Shown in pieces: positions 44,208 to 54,275 of a DNA stretch of 64,000 bases. Position numbers and translations under genes: made by a program. The notes beneath the pieces are model-generated. The model was not told the origin of the DNA and did no database searches. It saw only the letters and a program-made list of their open reading frames with translations. This DNA is from Ardenticatenaceae bacterium (lineage in GTDB: Bacteria; Chloroflexota; Anaerolineae; Promineifilales; Promineifilaceae): the NCBI GenBank assembly GCA_020634435.1, contig JACKBS010000005.1, positions 496,001 to 560,000 on the forward strand. Reading direction: 5' to 3'. Position 1 is the first letter of the stretch. The number at the start of each line of letters is the position of its first letter.

Positions 44208-44624
44208 ATGTATAAAGAACTTTGGCGGCAACGGCCGTTACTCACCCTCCCCCAAATTATTGTCCTGCTATTGGTTGGCGCAGCTCTGTTTATCGCTGTT
44301 GATCTAAACCGGCGTGCCCAGGCGGGACAATTGGTTGGCCTGGGGGAAGGCGATTTGCAGGGACAGGTCGATGCGGAGGCCACGCGCCAGGTAGAGCTTC
44401 AGGTAACGTTGGAATACGTGCAAAGCGATGATTATGTGGCTGCCTACGCTCGCGATGAAGCTGGTTACTTGCTGCCCGGTGAAAAACGCGTCGTTCCGCT
44501 GGTCATTGAAGCCACGCCCCAGCCCACAGCCATGCCTACGGCCACCCCAGACCCAATTGAAAATGCGCGCCCCTGGCAAGCCTGGTGGCACCTCATGACA
44601 GATGCCCCTCAGCCTGCGCCTTAA
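44208..44624 (+). CDS. FtsB/DivIC-like membrane protein
   Basis: 138 residues. A short basic cytoplasmic N-terminus is followed by one membrane helix (PQIIVLLLVGAALFIAVDL) and a segment with coiled-coil character. The following YARDEAGYLLPGEKRVVPL matches the end of septum-formation initiator proteins, where ARE.LGyv.PGE is conserved. A Pro/Thr tail closes it. In other bacteria such proteins hold the divisome together. The match is by pattern only, so confidence is moderate. Confidence 0.68.
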   Translation: MYKELWRQRPLLTLPQIIVLLLVGAALFIAVDLNRRAQAGQLVGLGEGDLQGQVDAEATRQVELQVTLEYVQSDDYVAAYARDEAGYLLPGEKRVVPLVIEATPQPTAMPTATPDPIENARPWQAWWHLMTDAPQPAP

Positions 44625-45150
44625 CTAAAATTGGGGTTGGGGAAACGGCCGTATGCCAACCCATACCCCACCAAACGCCATCACACCCCTTCCATACCCC
44701 CCATTTGTACTATAAATACACCCTTCCTCGCGTGCGATGACTTGCTATTCAACTTTACATATGATAACATACGCCTCGTTGAGAGGTTTACATATTGTTG
44801 TGGTTGTCCCCCTAAAGACCAGCTGAACGGAATTGTTTACTCTGGTACAAATTTGTTGAAATAACAAAATGGGCAGCCAGTCTCTTATGCGGGCCAAGAC
44901 AGTTTATCTCATCACTGATAGCTAGAGCTTGAGACCGCCCTAAAATGATTGTATTGGTATTCATAGACAAACAAACCAGACTACAGCCACCTTCTCCATC
45001 TCAAAATGGTTCCGGTACCCACCGCTTCAACACAATAGTCATTGGTACACTGTAGAAATGGTTTGAGTCAACACAATATACTCCAGTGATGACACGCGAC
45101 CCGAAAAACCCACTAGCCCCGAAACATACGACTAAAGAAGGGACGATCAT
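44625..45150. other. 526-bp intergenic region before the cpaB genes
   Basis: No convincing gene, tRNA or repeat family is visible. Short AT-rich stretches such as TATGATAAC near 44760 could be promoter parts for the cpaB pair. AAGGGA precedes the cpaB ATG at 45151. It has one ACGGCCGT site near its left end. Confidence 0.4.
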
Positions 45151-46323
45151 ATGAGCCGTCGAACTATCCTGATCCTCATTTTTGTGTTTGGCATCGTACT
45201 GCTGTCGATCGTAGGTGTAGTTTTTATCCTACAGCAAAACCAACCAACAACTAACGTCACCGATAGTGAAAATGGAGCCCCTGCTCCAGACGGTGGAGAC
45301 AGCGCCGAGCCAGTTGAAACAATTCCGCCTCTGGTTGAGGTAGTGGTCTCTCTACAAACGGTGCCCCGTGGCCACCAAATGACGGCCGATATTCTCGCGT
45401 TAGATATGCGCCCGGTAGAAAGCGTCGGCACTAATGTGATCACAAACATCGAAGATGCCATCGGTCTCTATGCCCGAACCGATATTTATCAGGGGGAAAC
45501 ACTTACGTATGACACCCTGGTAGCGGATATTACCCAAATTGGTTTACAAAGCTTTGGCCCCAGCTCACTCATTCCCCCAGGCTATGTAGCCCAGGCTGTG
45601 CCGATGGATCGGCTAACAAGCGTTGGCTACGGCATCAAAGAAGGGGATTACGTGGACCTCATGGTCACGTTCTTTTTCTACCAGATTGATGAAGAGTTCC
45701 AGACATATCTACCCAACGATGCGGCCTTTTATTTAGAAGAGCAAATCGAGGCGGTAGAAGAGGCTGGTAGTCCGGCGGTTATCCTTACCCAACCGGTTAT
45801 TTTCCTGGTCTCACCGCTCGGCCGTTTTGAGGAGCTCCCCACGGGCGATTTAGCCCACGTCTCCCCAAATCTAGAAGACGTTATTCCTCGGCCCGTTCCG
45901 GTAACCATGATCATTCAGAATGCCCGAGTGGTTCAAGTTGGTCAATATCAGTTACCCAAAGACCCGGCTGATCTGATTCCTACAGCCACGCCAGAACCGC
46001 TGGAAGAAGGCGCACCAACGCCAACACCACCGCCTGCGGCATCGCCCACCCCCACACCGATCCCCGATGATGTCGTGGTGGTGGCCCTACAACCGCAGCA
46101 GCAGCTTTTGCTACGCTACGCGGTAGGTGTCAATGCTCAGGTCTTCTTGGCCTTGCGTGGGGTGAATGATGGCCAGCTTTACAGTGTAGAAAACATGACG
46201 CTGGACTTTTTACTTGAGCGATTTAATGTAGAAATTCCGCCAAACCTGGGGTACTCCGTAGAAACGATTGTTCGTCAGGTAACCCCAACGCCAACTGGTC
46301 AGGCAGAGGAAGCTCCAGAATAA
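45151..46323 (+). CDS. cpaB: CpaB/RcpC-like Flp pilus assembly protein (first copy)
   Basis: 390 residues. An N-terminal membrane helix (TILILIFVFGIVLLSIVGVV) is followed by a linker and a SAF-like domain (about 60-115: VVVSLQTVPRGHQMTADILALD) and an RcpC/CpaB domain (VAQAVPMDRLTSVGYGIKEGDYVDL). A Thr/Pro-rich linker and a C-terminal beta-rich end follow. In Flp/Tad systems CpaB lies in the periplasm and supports the secretin channel. A second copy follows after 47 bp. A CpaF ATPase is 4 kb further on. Confidence 0.85.
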   Translation: MSRRTILILIFVFGIVLLSIVGVVFILQQNQPTTNVTDSENGAPAPDGGDSAEPVETIPPLVEVVVSLQTVPRGHQMTADILALDMRPVESVGTNVITNIEDAIGLYARTDIYQGETLTYDTLVADITQIGLQSFGPSSLIPPGYVAQAVPMDRLTSVGYGIKEGDYVDLMVTFFFYQIDEEFQTYLPNDAAFYLEEQIEAVEEAGSPAVILTQPVIFLVSPLGRFEELPTGDLAHVSPNLEDVIPRPVPVTMIIQNARVVQVGQYQLPKDPADLIPTATPEPLEEGAPTPTPPPAASPTPTPIPDDVVVVALQPQQQLLLRYAVGVNAQVFLALRGVNDGQLYSVENMTLDFLLERFNVEIPPNLGYSVETIVRQVTPTPTGQAEEAPE

Positions 46324-46370
46324 GGGTTTTTAACGTCTACAATTACGGCTAAACATACAAGGACCACGTT

Positions 46371-47588
46371 ATGCGCCTTAGAACGTTCATTCTTCTAATA
46401 TTGGTATTAATTCTGGTAGGTGCCCTGGCGCTCATTTTGCTGGGAAATAGCGGCATTGGGCCGCTGGCCGGCTTTTTCGGCGATGACAGCACGAGTGGCG
46501 ATACGGTTGACCAGCAAACGGGTGATGACGACACAAGTGAACCTTTGCTGCCGCCACCCACACCAACACCGGGGCTGGAAGATGTGGTTGTTGCCCGCAC
46601 AAATATTCCCGTGGGCACCATGCTTACCAACGAGCTTCTAGAAGTACAGCGTTGGCCACGGAATAATATTGCTTTGCAAGGTGGTTACACGTTTACAGAC
46701 ACCACTCGGTTAGTCGGCCGTATTGCCAAAGTGGATATTTCACAAGGCCAATCTGTGTTAAGCCCTATGTTGGCGCTGAATCCCACAGACATTGCCTCGT
46801 TCGGTTCTGATTTGGCTTTGTATGTTCCGTTTGGCGAGGTAGCTGTGGCCTTCCCCGTGGATCGCTTCAATGGAGCGGCTTTAGCTATGCGCCCAGGCGA
46901 TGCGGTTGATGTGCTGATGACCCTGCGCGTGGTAGATATCGATCCTCAGTTTGGGACCATTTTGCCTAACCAGGTAGAGCGGGTCATTCAATCAGCCCTG
47001 CTAGATGGGCAGGCATTTTTATTCCCACCAGTGACAAACGGCCGTCTCGAATTCATCCCCGAAATTAATCAGGTTGCCGCCATTGTGCCCAGCACAATTG
47101 GCATTCTGGGCCAAGATTTTACGCCGGGGCTGCCTATTCCCAAGCGAGTAACGCAGCTGACGATTCAGCAAGCCGAGGTGCTCTATGTGGGTACCTGGTA
47201 TGACCCGCGAGAGCTGAAAGAAGAGATTGATGCCGAAGTGGCTGCCGGGCTTCGCGCCCCGACCGACGTTTTTGATGAATCATCCACCATACCAGGACGT
47301 CTTGAAAGAATTCCCGATGTGGTTATTCTCAGCATGTCTTCGCAAGATGCTCTGGCCCTAAACTGGGCTATGATTCGCGGCGTAGACATTAACCTGGCAC
47401 TGCGTTCGCCCGGCGATCAGACTGTCTTTGTGACAACCAGCGTCAGCCTGCCGCAAATTATTGATCAGGGTGGTCTGGCCATTCCCGAGCAGTCAAACTT
47501 TGATTTACACCCCTCAATGGAAGATGTCATCATCCCGTTCCTCCCACCGTGGAATGTGAACGAATTTGAAGCTGAGCAACAGCAGTAG
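46371..47588 (+). CDS. cpaB: CpaB/RcpC-like Flp pilus assembly protein (second copy)
   Basis: 405 residues with the same layout as the first copy: membrane helix (FILLILVLILVGALALILL), Pro/Thr linker, SAF-like domain (VVVARTNIPVGTMLTNELLE) and CpaB domain (VAVAFPVDRFNGAALAMRPGDAVDVLM). The copies differ widely, so the duplication is old. AAGGA precedes the ATG. Neither has outer-membrane partners nearby, as expected if the envelope is monoderm. Terminator at 47614-47645. Confidence 0.85.
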   Translation: MRLRTFILLILVLILVGALALILLGNSGIGPLAGFFGDDSTSGDTVDQQTGDDDTSEPLLPPPTPTPGLEDVVVARTNIPVGTMLTNELLEVQRWPRNNIALQGGYTFTDTTRLVGRIAKVDISQGQSVLSPMLALNPTDIASFGSDLALYVPFGEVAVAFPVDRFNGAALAMRPGDAVDVLMTLRVVDIDPQFGTILPNQVERVIQSALLDGQAFLFPPVTNGRLEFIPEINQVAAIVPSTIGILGQDFTPGLPIPKRVTQLTIQQAEVLYVGTWYDPRELKEEIDAEVAAGLRAPTDVFDESSTIPGRLERIPDVVILSMSSQDALALNWAMIRGVDINLALRSPGDQTVFVTTSVSLPQIIDQGGLAIPEQSNFDLHPSMEDVIIPFLPPWNVNEFEAEQQQ

Positions 47589-47613
47589 CAAGCCGTATCC
47601 TATAAGCAACGAT

Positions 47614-47645
47614 AAGTCTCTAGCTTTTGGCTGGAGACTTTTTAT
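47614..47645 (+). terminator. Rho-independent terminator after the cpaB pair
   Basis: AAGTCTC(TAGC) pairs with (GGCTG)GAGACTT around a T-rich loop and is followed by TTTTTATTT. Confidence 0.8.
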
Positions 47646-47696
47646 TTATCCACAGAAACCAACAACCACATCGAACGCAAAGGCAGGTTGCCTGTT

Positions 47697-48392
47697 ATGA
47701 TGCCAGAGAATTACGACCCAACCAAGTTTGACCGACCATCGGTTACGGTGGATGTGGTCATTTTTTCTTTGGCCGATGACGCATTGCAGGTGCTGTTAAT
47801 TAAGCGAGAATCCCCGCCGTTTGCCCAAATGTGGGCTATTCCTGGTTCATTTATCAAGATGGACGAGTCGCTGGAAGAAGCGGCCGTTCGTGCACTGGCC
47901 GACGAAACTGGGGTGGAAGATGTGTATACAGAACAACTCTACACCTTTGGTAAGCCCGGGCGCGATCCGCGTACACGCGTCATTACCGTGGCCTACTTTG
48001 CCCTGGTGCCTCATGATGCTATCCACCACAAGGCTGGGCGCGACGCCAGCGAAACGAGCTGGTTTGCCGTGTCTAAGCTACCCTCTTTGGCATTTGATCA
48101 TGCTGAAATTGTAGAATATGCTTACCGGCGGCTGCGCTACAAGCTGGAATATACTTCAGTTGGCTTCCAGCTTTTACCTGATGTGTTTACCCTCACAGAA
48201 TTGCAAAAAGCGTACGAAATTATCCTGAGTGAGCAGCTGGATAAACGGAATTTCCGTCGCAAAATATTAGCGGCCGAAATTTTGGAAGAAACCGGGGAAA
48301 AGAAAAAGGACGGCGAAGGCCGTCCAGCAATGTTGTATCGTTATCGGGAAGACGCGGTCGCAGAAGTAAAAACGCGTCGTCTGTTTCCGTAG
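47697..48392 (+). CDS. NrtR-like regulator: NUDIX domain with winged helix
   Basis: About 231 residues. The N-terminal NUDIX domain (about 18-150) has a modified Nudix box (GSFIKMDESLEEAAVRALADETGV) in which the catalytic REXXEE is changed to AADET-like residues, as in NrtR regulators that sense ADP-ribose. The C-terminal winged helix (FTLTELQKAYEIILSEQLDKRNFRRKIL) binds DNA. It likely represses NAD synthesis or salvage genes, though none is adjacent. The start is ATG 47697 behind AAAGGCAGG. Confidence 0.85.
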   Translation: MMPENYDPTKFDRPSVTVDVVIFSLADDALQVLLIKRESPPFAQMWAIPGSFIKMDESLEEAAVRALADETGVEDVYTEQLYTFGKPGRDPRTRVITVAYFALVPHDAIHHKAGRDASETSWFAVSKLPSLAFDHAEIVEYAYRRLRYKLEYTSVGFQLLPDVFTLTELQKAYEIILSEQLDKRNFRRKILAAEILEETGEKKKDGEGRPAMLYRYREDAVAEVKTRRLFP

Positions 48393-48400
48393 GTGGGCAC

Positions 48401-49066
48401 TCACTCCACCCAGAGTGATTTTGTCAGTTCAATCCCCAACACCACATCATCACGACCCACACGAAGCCGCATCGGCCCGTTAAATGGCGCTCGCCCCATA
48501 ATTTCAAAATGAGCACCTGGCACCAGGCCCAGCGTTTTGAAATATTTGAGCCGCTCCGGGTCGTGCGTACGTACCCGGCTAACCACTCCCACATGCCCTA
48601 CACCCAGATTCATAATGCAAACATCTTTAATTTCAGGTAAGTTGCCCTCTGCATCGGGGATAGGTTCGCCGTGTGGGCAGCGGGTGGGATAGTCTGTCAT
48701 CTCCGCCATGCGCTCGCTAATGGCATCGTTTAAGCCGCGGCCCATTTCTTCGGCATGCTCGTGCGCTTCATCCCAGGTGAATCCCATCACATTTACCAGG
48801 AAGACTTCCAAAATGCGGTGGCGGCGCAGTTCACGCAGCGCCTCTTCACGACCGCGTGGCGTGAGCTCGATGCCCTGGTATGGCTTGTGAATGACGTAGC
48901 CAGCGTTGCGGAGCCGCTTCAACATGCGCGGCACGGCCGGAGCAGAGACATGCAGCCGTTCGGCCAGGCTGGTGGTGCTAACCGTGGGGGCATCTTCTTG
49001 CAGCCGATAAATTTCGGCCAGATATTCCCGCATTGCGACGCTGGGTTGAAAATCGTTGTCATCCAT
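48401..49066 (-). CDS. DtxR/MntR-family metal-dependent repressor
   Basis: 221 residues. An N-terminal winged helix (about 10-70: LAERLHVSAPAVPRMLKRL) is followed by the metal-binding dimerisation domain (RHRILEVFLVNVMGFTWDEAHEHAEEM with DtxR-like His/Glu/Cys ligands, CPHGEPIP) and a C-terminal FeoA/SH3-like domain (about 145-221). It should repress iron or manganese uptake genes when loaded with metal. The ATG has no Shine-Dalgarno sequence; TAATAT lies 6 nt upstream, so the mRNA may be leaderless. Convergent with the NrtR-like gene. Confidence 0.9.
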   Translation of the reverse strand: MDDNDFQPSVAMREYLAEIYRLQEDAPTVSTTSLAERLHVSAPAVPRMLKRLRNAGYVIHKPYQGIELTPRGREEALRELRRHRILEVFLVNVMGFTWDEAHEHAEEMGRGLNDAISERMAEMTDYPTRCPHGEPIPDAEGNLPEIKDVCIMNLGVGHVGVVSRVRTHDPERLKYFKTLGLVPGAHFEIMGRAPFNGPMRLRVGRDDVVLGIELTKSLWVE

Positions 49067-49072
49067 GATGCG

Positions 49073-49078
49073 ATATTA
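49073..49078 (-). promoter_or_regulatory. -10 box of a leaderless transcript (DtxR-like gene)
   Basis: TAATAT on the minus strand ends 6 nt before the ATG at 49066, with no Shine-Dalgarno sequence between. Confidence 0.4.
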
Positions 49079-49122
49079 TCTCGATCTGGTTGGTGCTGCC
49101 AACTCTAGACGCAGAACGGCCG

Positions 49123-50864
49123 TTAACTTAGCACACTTTTCTCTAGTTCAGCCGTTGTTTGCTCAACGAGCGCCACCAGTTCTGAAAGCATCTCCGTGTC
49201 AAAGCGGAACTCGGCACCAGCGGAGGCAAACAGCTCGGGCAGCGTTTTGGTGCCACCCAAAGAAAGCGCCCGACGGTAGGCGTTTAATGCGCTAGCGCGA
49301 TCAGTCAGACTGTTGCGCCAGACTTGCAGCGCGCCAATCTGCGCCATGCCATATTCAATGTAGTAGAACGGGGCAGTGAAAATGTGCGGTTTGCGGTGCC
49401 AACCCGTTTTGCGACTGACCTCGTGTCCAGTCCAATCCACGTCGGGGATGAAGCGCTGCCATTGCTGGTCCCAAGCCTCATCGCACAGGTTAGGGTCGGC
49501 TGCTTCTTGGGGATGCGTGTATACCCAATGTTGGAAAGCATCGACTACAGCCATGTAGGGCAAGAAGGCAATGATTCCTTCTAAATGTTCAATGCGAGCG
49601 CGGGCCGCCTGAGGTGAGGTGTAAAACCGCCATGCTGGGCCGAAAGATACGGCGAGGCCAGCAGCTCCATAGACATGGAAGCTACTTCGCAAAACTCCAT
49701 AGGTGGATCGGTTTGCCAAACGAGGGGCAATTCGGCCGTTTCAAACACATGGAAAGCGTGTCCTGCTTCGTGGAGCATGGTTTGTACATCGTCGTGACTG
49801 CCGACGCCATTCATAAAAATATACGGCCGATTCCGCAACGGTAGCGAGCTGCAATATCCCCCCAACGCTTTGCCTGCCCGTGTATCTAGGTCCAATAGGC
49901 CATCTTCGGCCATCGTGGCAAAATAGCGGCTTAGTTGCGGGTCTAGCTGGTTAAAAATGTTGAGGGTATGCTGGATGAGCGCATCCTGGCCTTGATACGG
50001 CCGTAACGGATCTCCATGAGAATCATCTACCAGCACACCTTTTTCTGGCACCCAATCCCAAGGGCGCAAATGGCCGTAGCCCAGCCGAGTCCGCTTTCTC
50101 TCTAGAATGCGGCGAAGGGCGGGGACAACGGCCGTTTCAATCGCTTCATGAAAAGTCAGGCAATCTTCTGGGGTGTAATCAAAGCGCCCCTTTTCCCGAA
50201 AAGCGTAGGCCCGATAATCTGGCAACCCCGCGTTTTGGGCAATTTGTTGGCGCACCTTCAGCATCTGCCCATAAAGTTTGTTGAGTGGTTCGCGCTGGCT
50301 AAGCCATAAATCGGCAATTGTTTGCCACGCTTTTTGCCGCACATCGCGATCTTTATCGTTTAAGAAAAACGCCAGTTGGCTGAGATTCTTTTCTTCGCCA
50401 TCCCAAATCGCCTGCAAACCGCCAGTAATTTTGTCGTATTCATTTTCCAGCTTAGAAACCTCGGTAAACAAGGGGACGTTTTCTTCGCGGAAAAGCTCGG
50501 CCTCGTTGCGCATGTTGCGCAGCACCAGGCTCATATCCTGCAAAGCCGCCTCATCAGCGTCAAAAGCCAGCAGCCGCTCTTTGAGGGCCTGTGCCGCTAC
50601 CTGAGCCTCTGGAAACACATTATCAATCAGGTCCAGAAAGGCCTGCTCTTTTTCTTCATCGGCCGTGTCCAGAGATTTTTCAATGTAGATCAGCGAGGCG
50701 GCTTCGTAGAGTAACCGGGTGAGGTCGGACCAATCGGTAAGCCACTGACGAAGGTTGGTTGAGGTTAACGGCCGTTCCTGCAAATCGGCAAAGTAAGGAG
50801 CAAATGTCTCCCAACGGCGCGGATCAATAGTTTCAACTGACGAGGGAATTGCGAACGTATCCAT
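49123..50864 (-). CDS. M3-family oligoendopeptidase, broken by one missing base
   Basis: About 580 residues when joined. The zinc site HEAGHAFH (about 366) and the downstream EFCEVASMSMELLA identify the thermolysin-like M3 fold of oligoendopeptidase F, which cleaves short peptides in the cytoplasm. The frame from 50864 is lost at the run AAAA 49623-49626 (TTTT on the coding strand). One more T gives GGFYTSPQAARARIEHLEG and the second part continues to 49123. It lies downstream of three tRNA genes on the same strand. Confidence 0.88.
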
Positions 50865-50882
50865 CAGAAAATCTCCAGAATG

Positions 50883-50911
50883 AAAAAAAGCCCTTGCGTG
50901 GGCAAGGGCTT
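50883..50911 (-). terminator. Rho-independent terminator of the tRNA operon
   Basis: A 10-bp stem (AAGCCCTTGC / GCAAGGGCTT) with a 4-nt loop is followed on the minus strand by a T-run, just after tRNA-Cys. Confidence 0.9.
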
Positions 50912-50921
50912 AAAAAACTTG

Positions 50922-50992
<71 letters not shown>

Positions 50993-51000
50993 GGAAACAA

Positions 51001-51027
51001 ATCCGGCAGGCTTGCGGCCTGCCGGAT
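51001..51027. repeat. 11-bp hairpin between tRNA genes
   Basis: ATCCGGCAGGC and GCCTGCCGGAT pair around a 5-nt loop. Without a T-run it is more likely a processing or spacer hairpin than a terminator. Confidence 0.55.
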
Positions 51028-51032
51028 GTTAG

Positions 51033-51104
<72 letters not shown>

Positions 51105-51180
51105 AAAGAGAATTGCTACAGTTATACCAACTGCTGATTCATTTGGCAAAGTCTTTTTACCAAACAATCATGTAAAAATA

Positions 51181-51253
51181 TGCCAGGACCCAGGCTCGAA
51201 CTGGGGACACCTGCATTTTCAGTGCAGTGCTCTACCGACTGAGCTATCCCGGC
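51181..51253 (-). tRNA. tRNA-Phe (GAA)
   Basis: 73 nt. Acceptor GCCGGGA pairs with TCCTGGC including a G-U pair, the anticodon loop is CTGAAAA (anticodon GAA), and the T-loop TTCGAGC is regular. Discriminator A. First gene of the tRNA operon. Confidence 0.97.
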
Positions 51254-51454
51254 TAGTAAAGGGCTTTTTCAAAGCTCGCGAATTCTATCCAAAGGCCGTG
51301 GCCCTGTCAAGTGGGATGGGCGCATGGCAGGGCAAAAAGCGGCTTTGGTAAGAACGGACTATGGCTGAGAAACGGCCGTGTTTTATACAATGTTTACGCT
51401 TTTATCCAGATTTTCATATTGAGCAGTACAAATAAATCTGTGCAAGGAACCGTC

Positions 51455-52782
51455 ATGGTATCAGAAAAAAATGGGTCGATAACGTTGCTCCAGATAAAAA
51501 ATTAGCCGCCACACGACTCTGGCTGGCGCAAAAAATCGAAGCTTCTCTCCCCAAAAACATTGTGCTGGATCGCAACCCGCAGACAATTAAGCTCATTCAA
51601 GAGCGGTACAAATTGGCCCGGCAACACGCCAATCTATCCATCGCCCCCGCCGACGAAAGGCAGTTCTTTGAAGACCTGCTAGATGAAATTATGGGCTTTG
51701 GTCCGCTGGAAAAGATTCTGCATGATGACACCATAACCGAAGTGATGGTTAACCGCGCCGATTTGGTATATATCGAGCAAAAAGGCAAGCTCACCGAATC
51801 GGGGATCACCTTCGTGGATGATGCCCACGTAGAGCGCGTCATCCGCAAGATTATTGAGCCACTGGGCCGGTATGTTGGCAAAGATTCACCACTGGTCGAT
51901 GCGCGACTGCCAGATGGTTCCCGCGTGAATGCGGTCGTTTCCCCTTGTGCCATCGACGGGCCAAACATCACCATCCGTAAATTTTCACGTAACCCGTTTG
52001 GCATTCAAGATTTGATCAAGTTTGGCAGCCTCAACCAGGACATGGGCGACTTTTTAGAGGCCTGTGTGCGCGCAAAACTCAACATTGTCGTTTCTGGCGG
52101 TACTGGCTCCGGGAAGACAACCTTGCTTAATGTCCTCTCCAGCTTTATCCCCGATGGTGACCGTATTGTAACCATTGAAGATGCGGCCGAATTGAGCTTA
52201 TTGCAACGCCATGTGGTACGCCTGGAAACTAAAAAGCCTTCCAAAGCAGGCGACAGCGAAGTAACGATTCGCGATCTGGTAATTAACTCGCTGCGTATGC
52301 GCCCCGAACGCATTGTTGTCGGCGAGTGCCGTGGTGGTGAAGCGCTAGACATGCTGCAAGCGATGAACACTGGCCACGATGGTAGCCTGACAACCATTCA
52401 CGCCAACAATCCGCGCGACACTATCTCCCGTCTGGAAACGTTGGTGCTCATGGCCGGTATGGATTTGCCGCTTTCTGTGGTGCGTAAACAGATTGTTTCG
52501 GCCGTGGATTTGATTGTGCAGCAAGCACGTTTGCGCGACGGCAGCCGCAAGGTCATCAACATCACCGAAATCACCGGCATGGAAGGCGAAACGGTGGTAA
52601 TGCAAGATATCTTCAAGTTTGAAGAACAGCAAGGCAGCACTGAAGAAAAACTGGTTGGCGATTTTGTGCCTGGCGGCATGCGGCCCAACTGCGAACAGCG
52701 CTTACGCAACTTTGGGTTCAATTTGCCAGCAACGATGTTCATGGGCAACCGAAGTAGTGGCATGAACCGCCGAATGCGCTAA
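51455..52782 (+). CDS. cpaF: CpaF-like type II/IV secretion ATPase, frameshift near the start
   Basis: About 442 residues when joined. It powers Flp/Tad pilus assembly from the cytoplasmic side. Walker A is GGTGSGKTT (about 209), Walker B-like and His motifs are in MRPERIVVGECRGGEALDMLQAM and GHDGSLTTIHAN. The ATG at 51455 has AAGGA upstream, but its frame stops after 17 codons. Adding one A to the seven-A run at 51465-51471 joins it to KKWVDNVAPDKKLAA and the rest. A GTG at 51562 would cut off the N-terminus. The gene is 4 kb from the cpaB pair and no tadB/tadC follows. Confidence 0.9.
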
Positions 52783-52795
52783 CTGTTTCCTCAGA

Positions 52796-52839
52796 CGCCG
52801 TGGTTTTTAACTTTAAGGAGAAGCCACGGCGGCTTTTTT
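52796..52839 (+). terminator. Rho-independent terminator of cpaF
   Basis: CGCCGTGG (52796-52803) and CCACGGCG (52824-52831) pair, then GC and six T follow. It lies 13 bp after the stop. Confidence 0.88.
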
Positions 52840-52915
52840 CCTCTCTTTGCTAATCAATTGCATTAGCCCGCCAGAAAAAATCTCCCCACTCCTCGCACTG
52901 CTTTTTTGCCTGCGT

Positions 52916-52921
52916 TACAAT
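52916..52921 (+). promoter_or_regulatory. -10 box of a leaderless transcript (mtaB)
   Basis: TACAAT ends 6 nt before the ATG at 52928; no Shine-Dalgarno sequence is present. The -35 region is weak. Confidence 0.45.
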
Positions 52922-52927
52922 GGGCAG

Positions 52928-54211
52928 ATGAAAGTTTATCTAAACAGCATTGGTTGTCGCCTAAACCAAAGTGAAATTGAGACGATGGCTCGCCAGTTGT
53001 TGGCAGCGGGGCATGAGATTGTGACGGATACGGCCGTTGCCGACAAAGTTATCATCAACACCTGCGCCGTAACGGCCGAAGCTGCCCGCGACGCCCGCAC
53101 CCAAACCCGCCGCATCCACCGCGACAATCCCAATGCCGAAATTGTCCTCACCGGCTGCTACGCCACCATTGCGCCCAATGAATTGAGCAAAGTGGAAGGC
53201 ACAGGCCGGGTGATTGCCAACCAGCAAAAAGCCCAACTCGTGCAACTGCTAGACCCCAAAGCACGCATCGAGCTGCCTGTGTTTGACCAGGAGCCCGTGC
53301 TGCGCGAGTTTCTGGCGGGCAGCATGGGCGCCAACACCCGCGCCTTCATCAAGGTGCAGGATGGCTGCGACAACAAGTGTACTTTTTGCGTCACCACAGT
53401 AGCGCGGGGCGCAGGGCAAAGTCGTCATCTGGGCGACATCGTAAACGAGATTCAGGCACTGGCCGCCGCTGGCTACCAGGAAGCCGTGCTGACGGGCGTA
53501 CATCTGGGCAGCTACGGCCACGATTTTGGCAATCAAACCGGCCTGCGCGACCTGGTACAAGCCATTTTGCAACATACCGACATACCCCGGCTGCGCCTCT
53601 CATCGCTGGAGCCGTGGGATTTAGCACCAGATTTTTTTACGCTGTGGCACAATCCGCGATTGCTGCCGCACCTGCACATGCCGCTGCAATCGGGCAGTGA
53701 CAAGATTCTTAAGCGCATGGCCCGCCGCACCAGCCGGGCCAGCTTCCGCGAACTTACCGAAGCCGCCCGCAGCCATATTCCTGATCTAAATTTGAGCACC
53801 GATCTGATTGTGGGTTTCCCCGGCGAAACGGAGTCGGATTTTGCCGACAGCCTGGAGTATGTTGAAACGATCAACTTTGCCCGGCTGCATGTATTTAGCT
53901 ACAGCCCTCGCCCAGAAACGGCCGCTGCCCAATTTCCCCAGCAGGTCAACGGCAAGGTTAAAAAGGAGCGCACCCGCCGCATGATTGAACTGGGCCAGCG
54001 GTTGAGCCACCAATTTCACCAGCGGTTTGTGGGGCAAACGCTAAACGTTTTGTGGGAAAGTACCATCGGCGCAGACAATGGCGGCCTGCGCTGGGCCGGG
54101 TATACAGACAATTACATCCGCGTCCAGGCCAACGGCCCAGCGGATTTATTCAACCGCGTTACGCCAGCGGATATTTTGAGGCGGCACCGGATGGGGTTTT
54201 GGGTGTGGTGA
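52928..54211 (+). CDS. mtaB: MtaB-like tRNA t6A methylthiotransferase
   Basis: 427 residues in the methylthiotransferase order: UPF0004 domain with three Cys (IGCRLNQSE, INTCAVT, TGCYATI), radical SAM domain with QDGCDNKCTFCVT (the CxxxCxxC cluster), and a C-terminal TRAM-like segment. MtaB-type enzymes add a methylthio group to t6A37 of tRNAs reading ANN codons. NTCAVT and the short TRAM favour MtaB over MiaB or RimO. The ATG at 52928 is chosen for the family N-terminus (MKVYLNSIGC) and the -10 box just before it. Confidence 0.93.
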   Translation: MKVYLNSIGCRLNQSEIETMARQLLAAGHEIVTDTAVADKVIINTCAVTAEAARDARTQTRRIHRDNPNAEIVLTGCYATIAPNELSKVEGTGRVIANQQKAQLVQLLDPKARIELPVFDQEPVLREFLAGSMGANTRAFIKVQDGCDNKCTFCVTTVARGAGQSRHLGDIVNEIQALAAAGYQEAVLTGVHLGSYGHDFGNQTGLRDLVQAILQHTDIPRLRLSSLEPWDLAPDFFTLWHNPRLLPHLHMPLQSGSDKILKRMARRTSRASFRELTEAARSHIPDLNLSTDLIVGFPGETESDFADSLEYVETINFARLHVFSYSPRPETAAAQFPQQVNGKVKKERTRRMIELGQRLSHQFHQRFVGQTLNVLWESTIGADNGGLRWAGYTDNYIRVQANGPADLFNRVTPADILRRHRMGFWVW

Positions 54212-54246
54212 GTGGTGAAAAGTGAAAAGTTGAAAGTGAGAAGTGG
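54210..54246. repeat. Heptamer tandem repeat, single arm
   Basis: GTGGTGA, GTGGTGA, AAAGTGA, AAAGTTGA, AAGTGAG and AAGTGG follow the mtaB stop. Only one arm of the hairpin type is present. It belongs to the AAGTGA word family seen at 40725-40796. Confidence 0.6.
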
Positions 54247-54275
54247 AACGGTTTTACGGCCGTTGGAGAATTAAA

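Noticed and set aside
44631..44864. 77-codon plus-strand frame before the cpaB genes
   Set aside because: No Shine-Dalgarno sequence, Pro/Tyr/Cys-rich nonsense composition and no recognisable motif.
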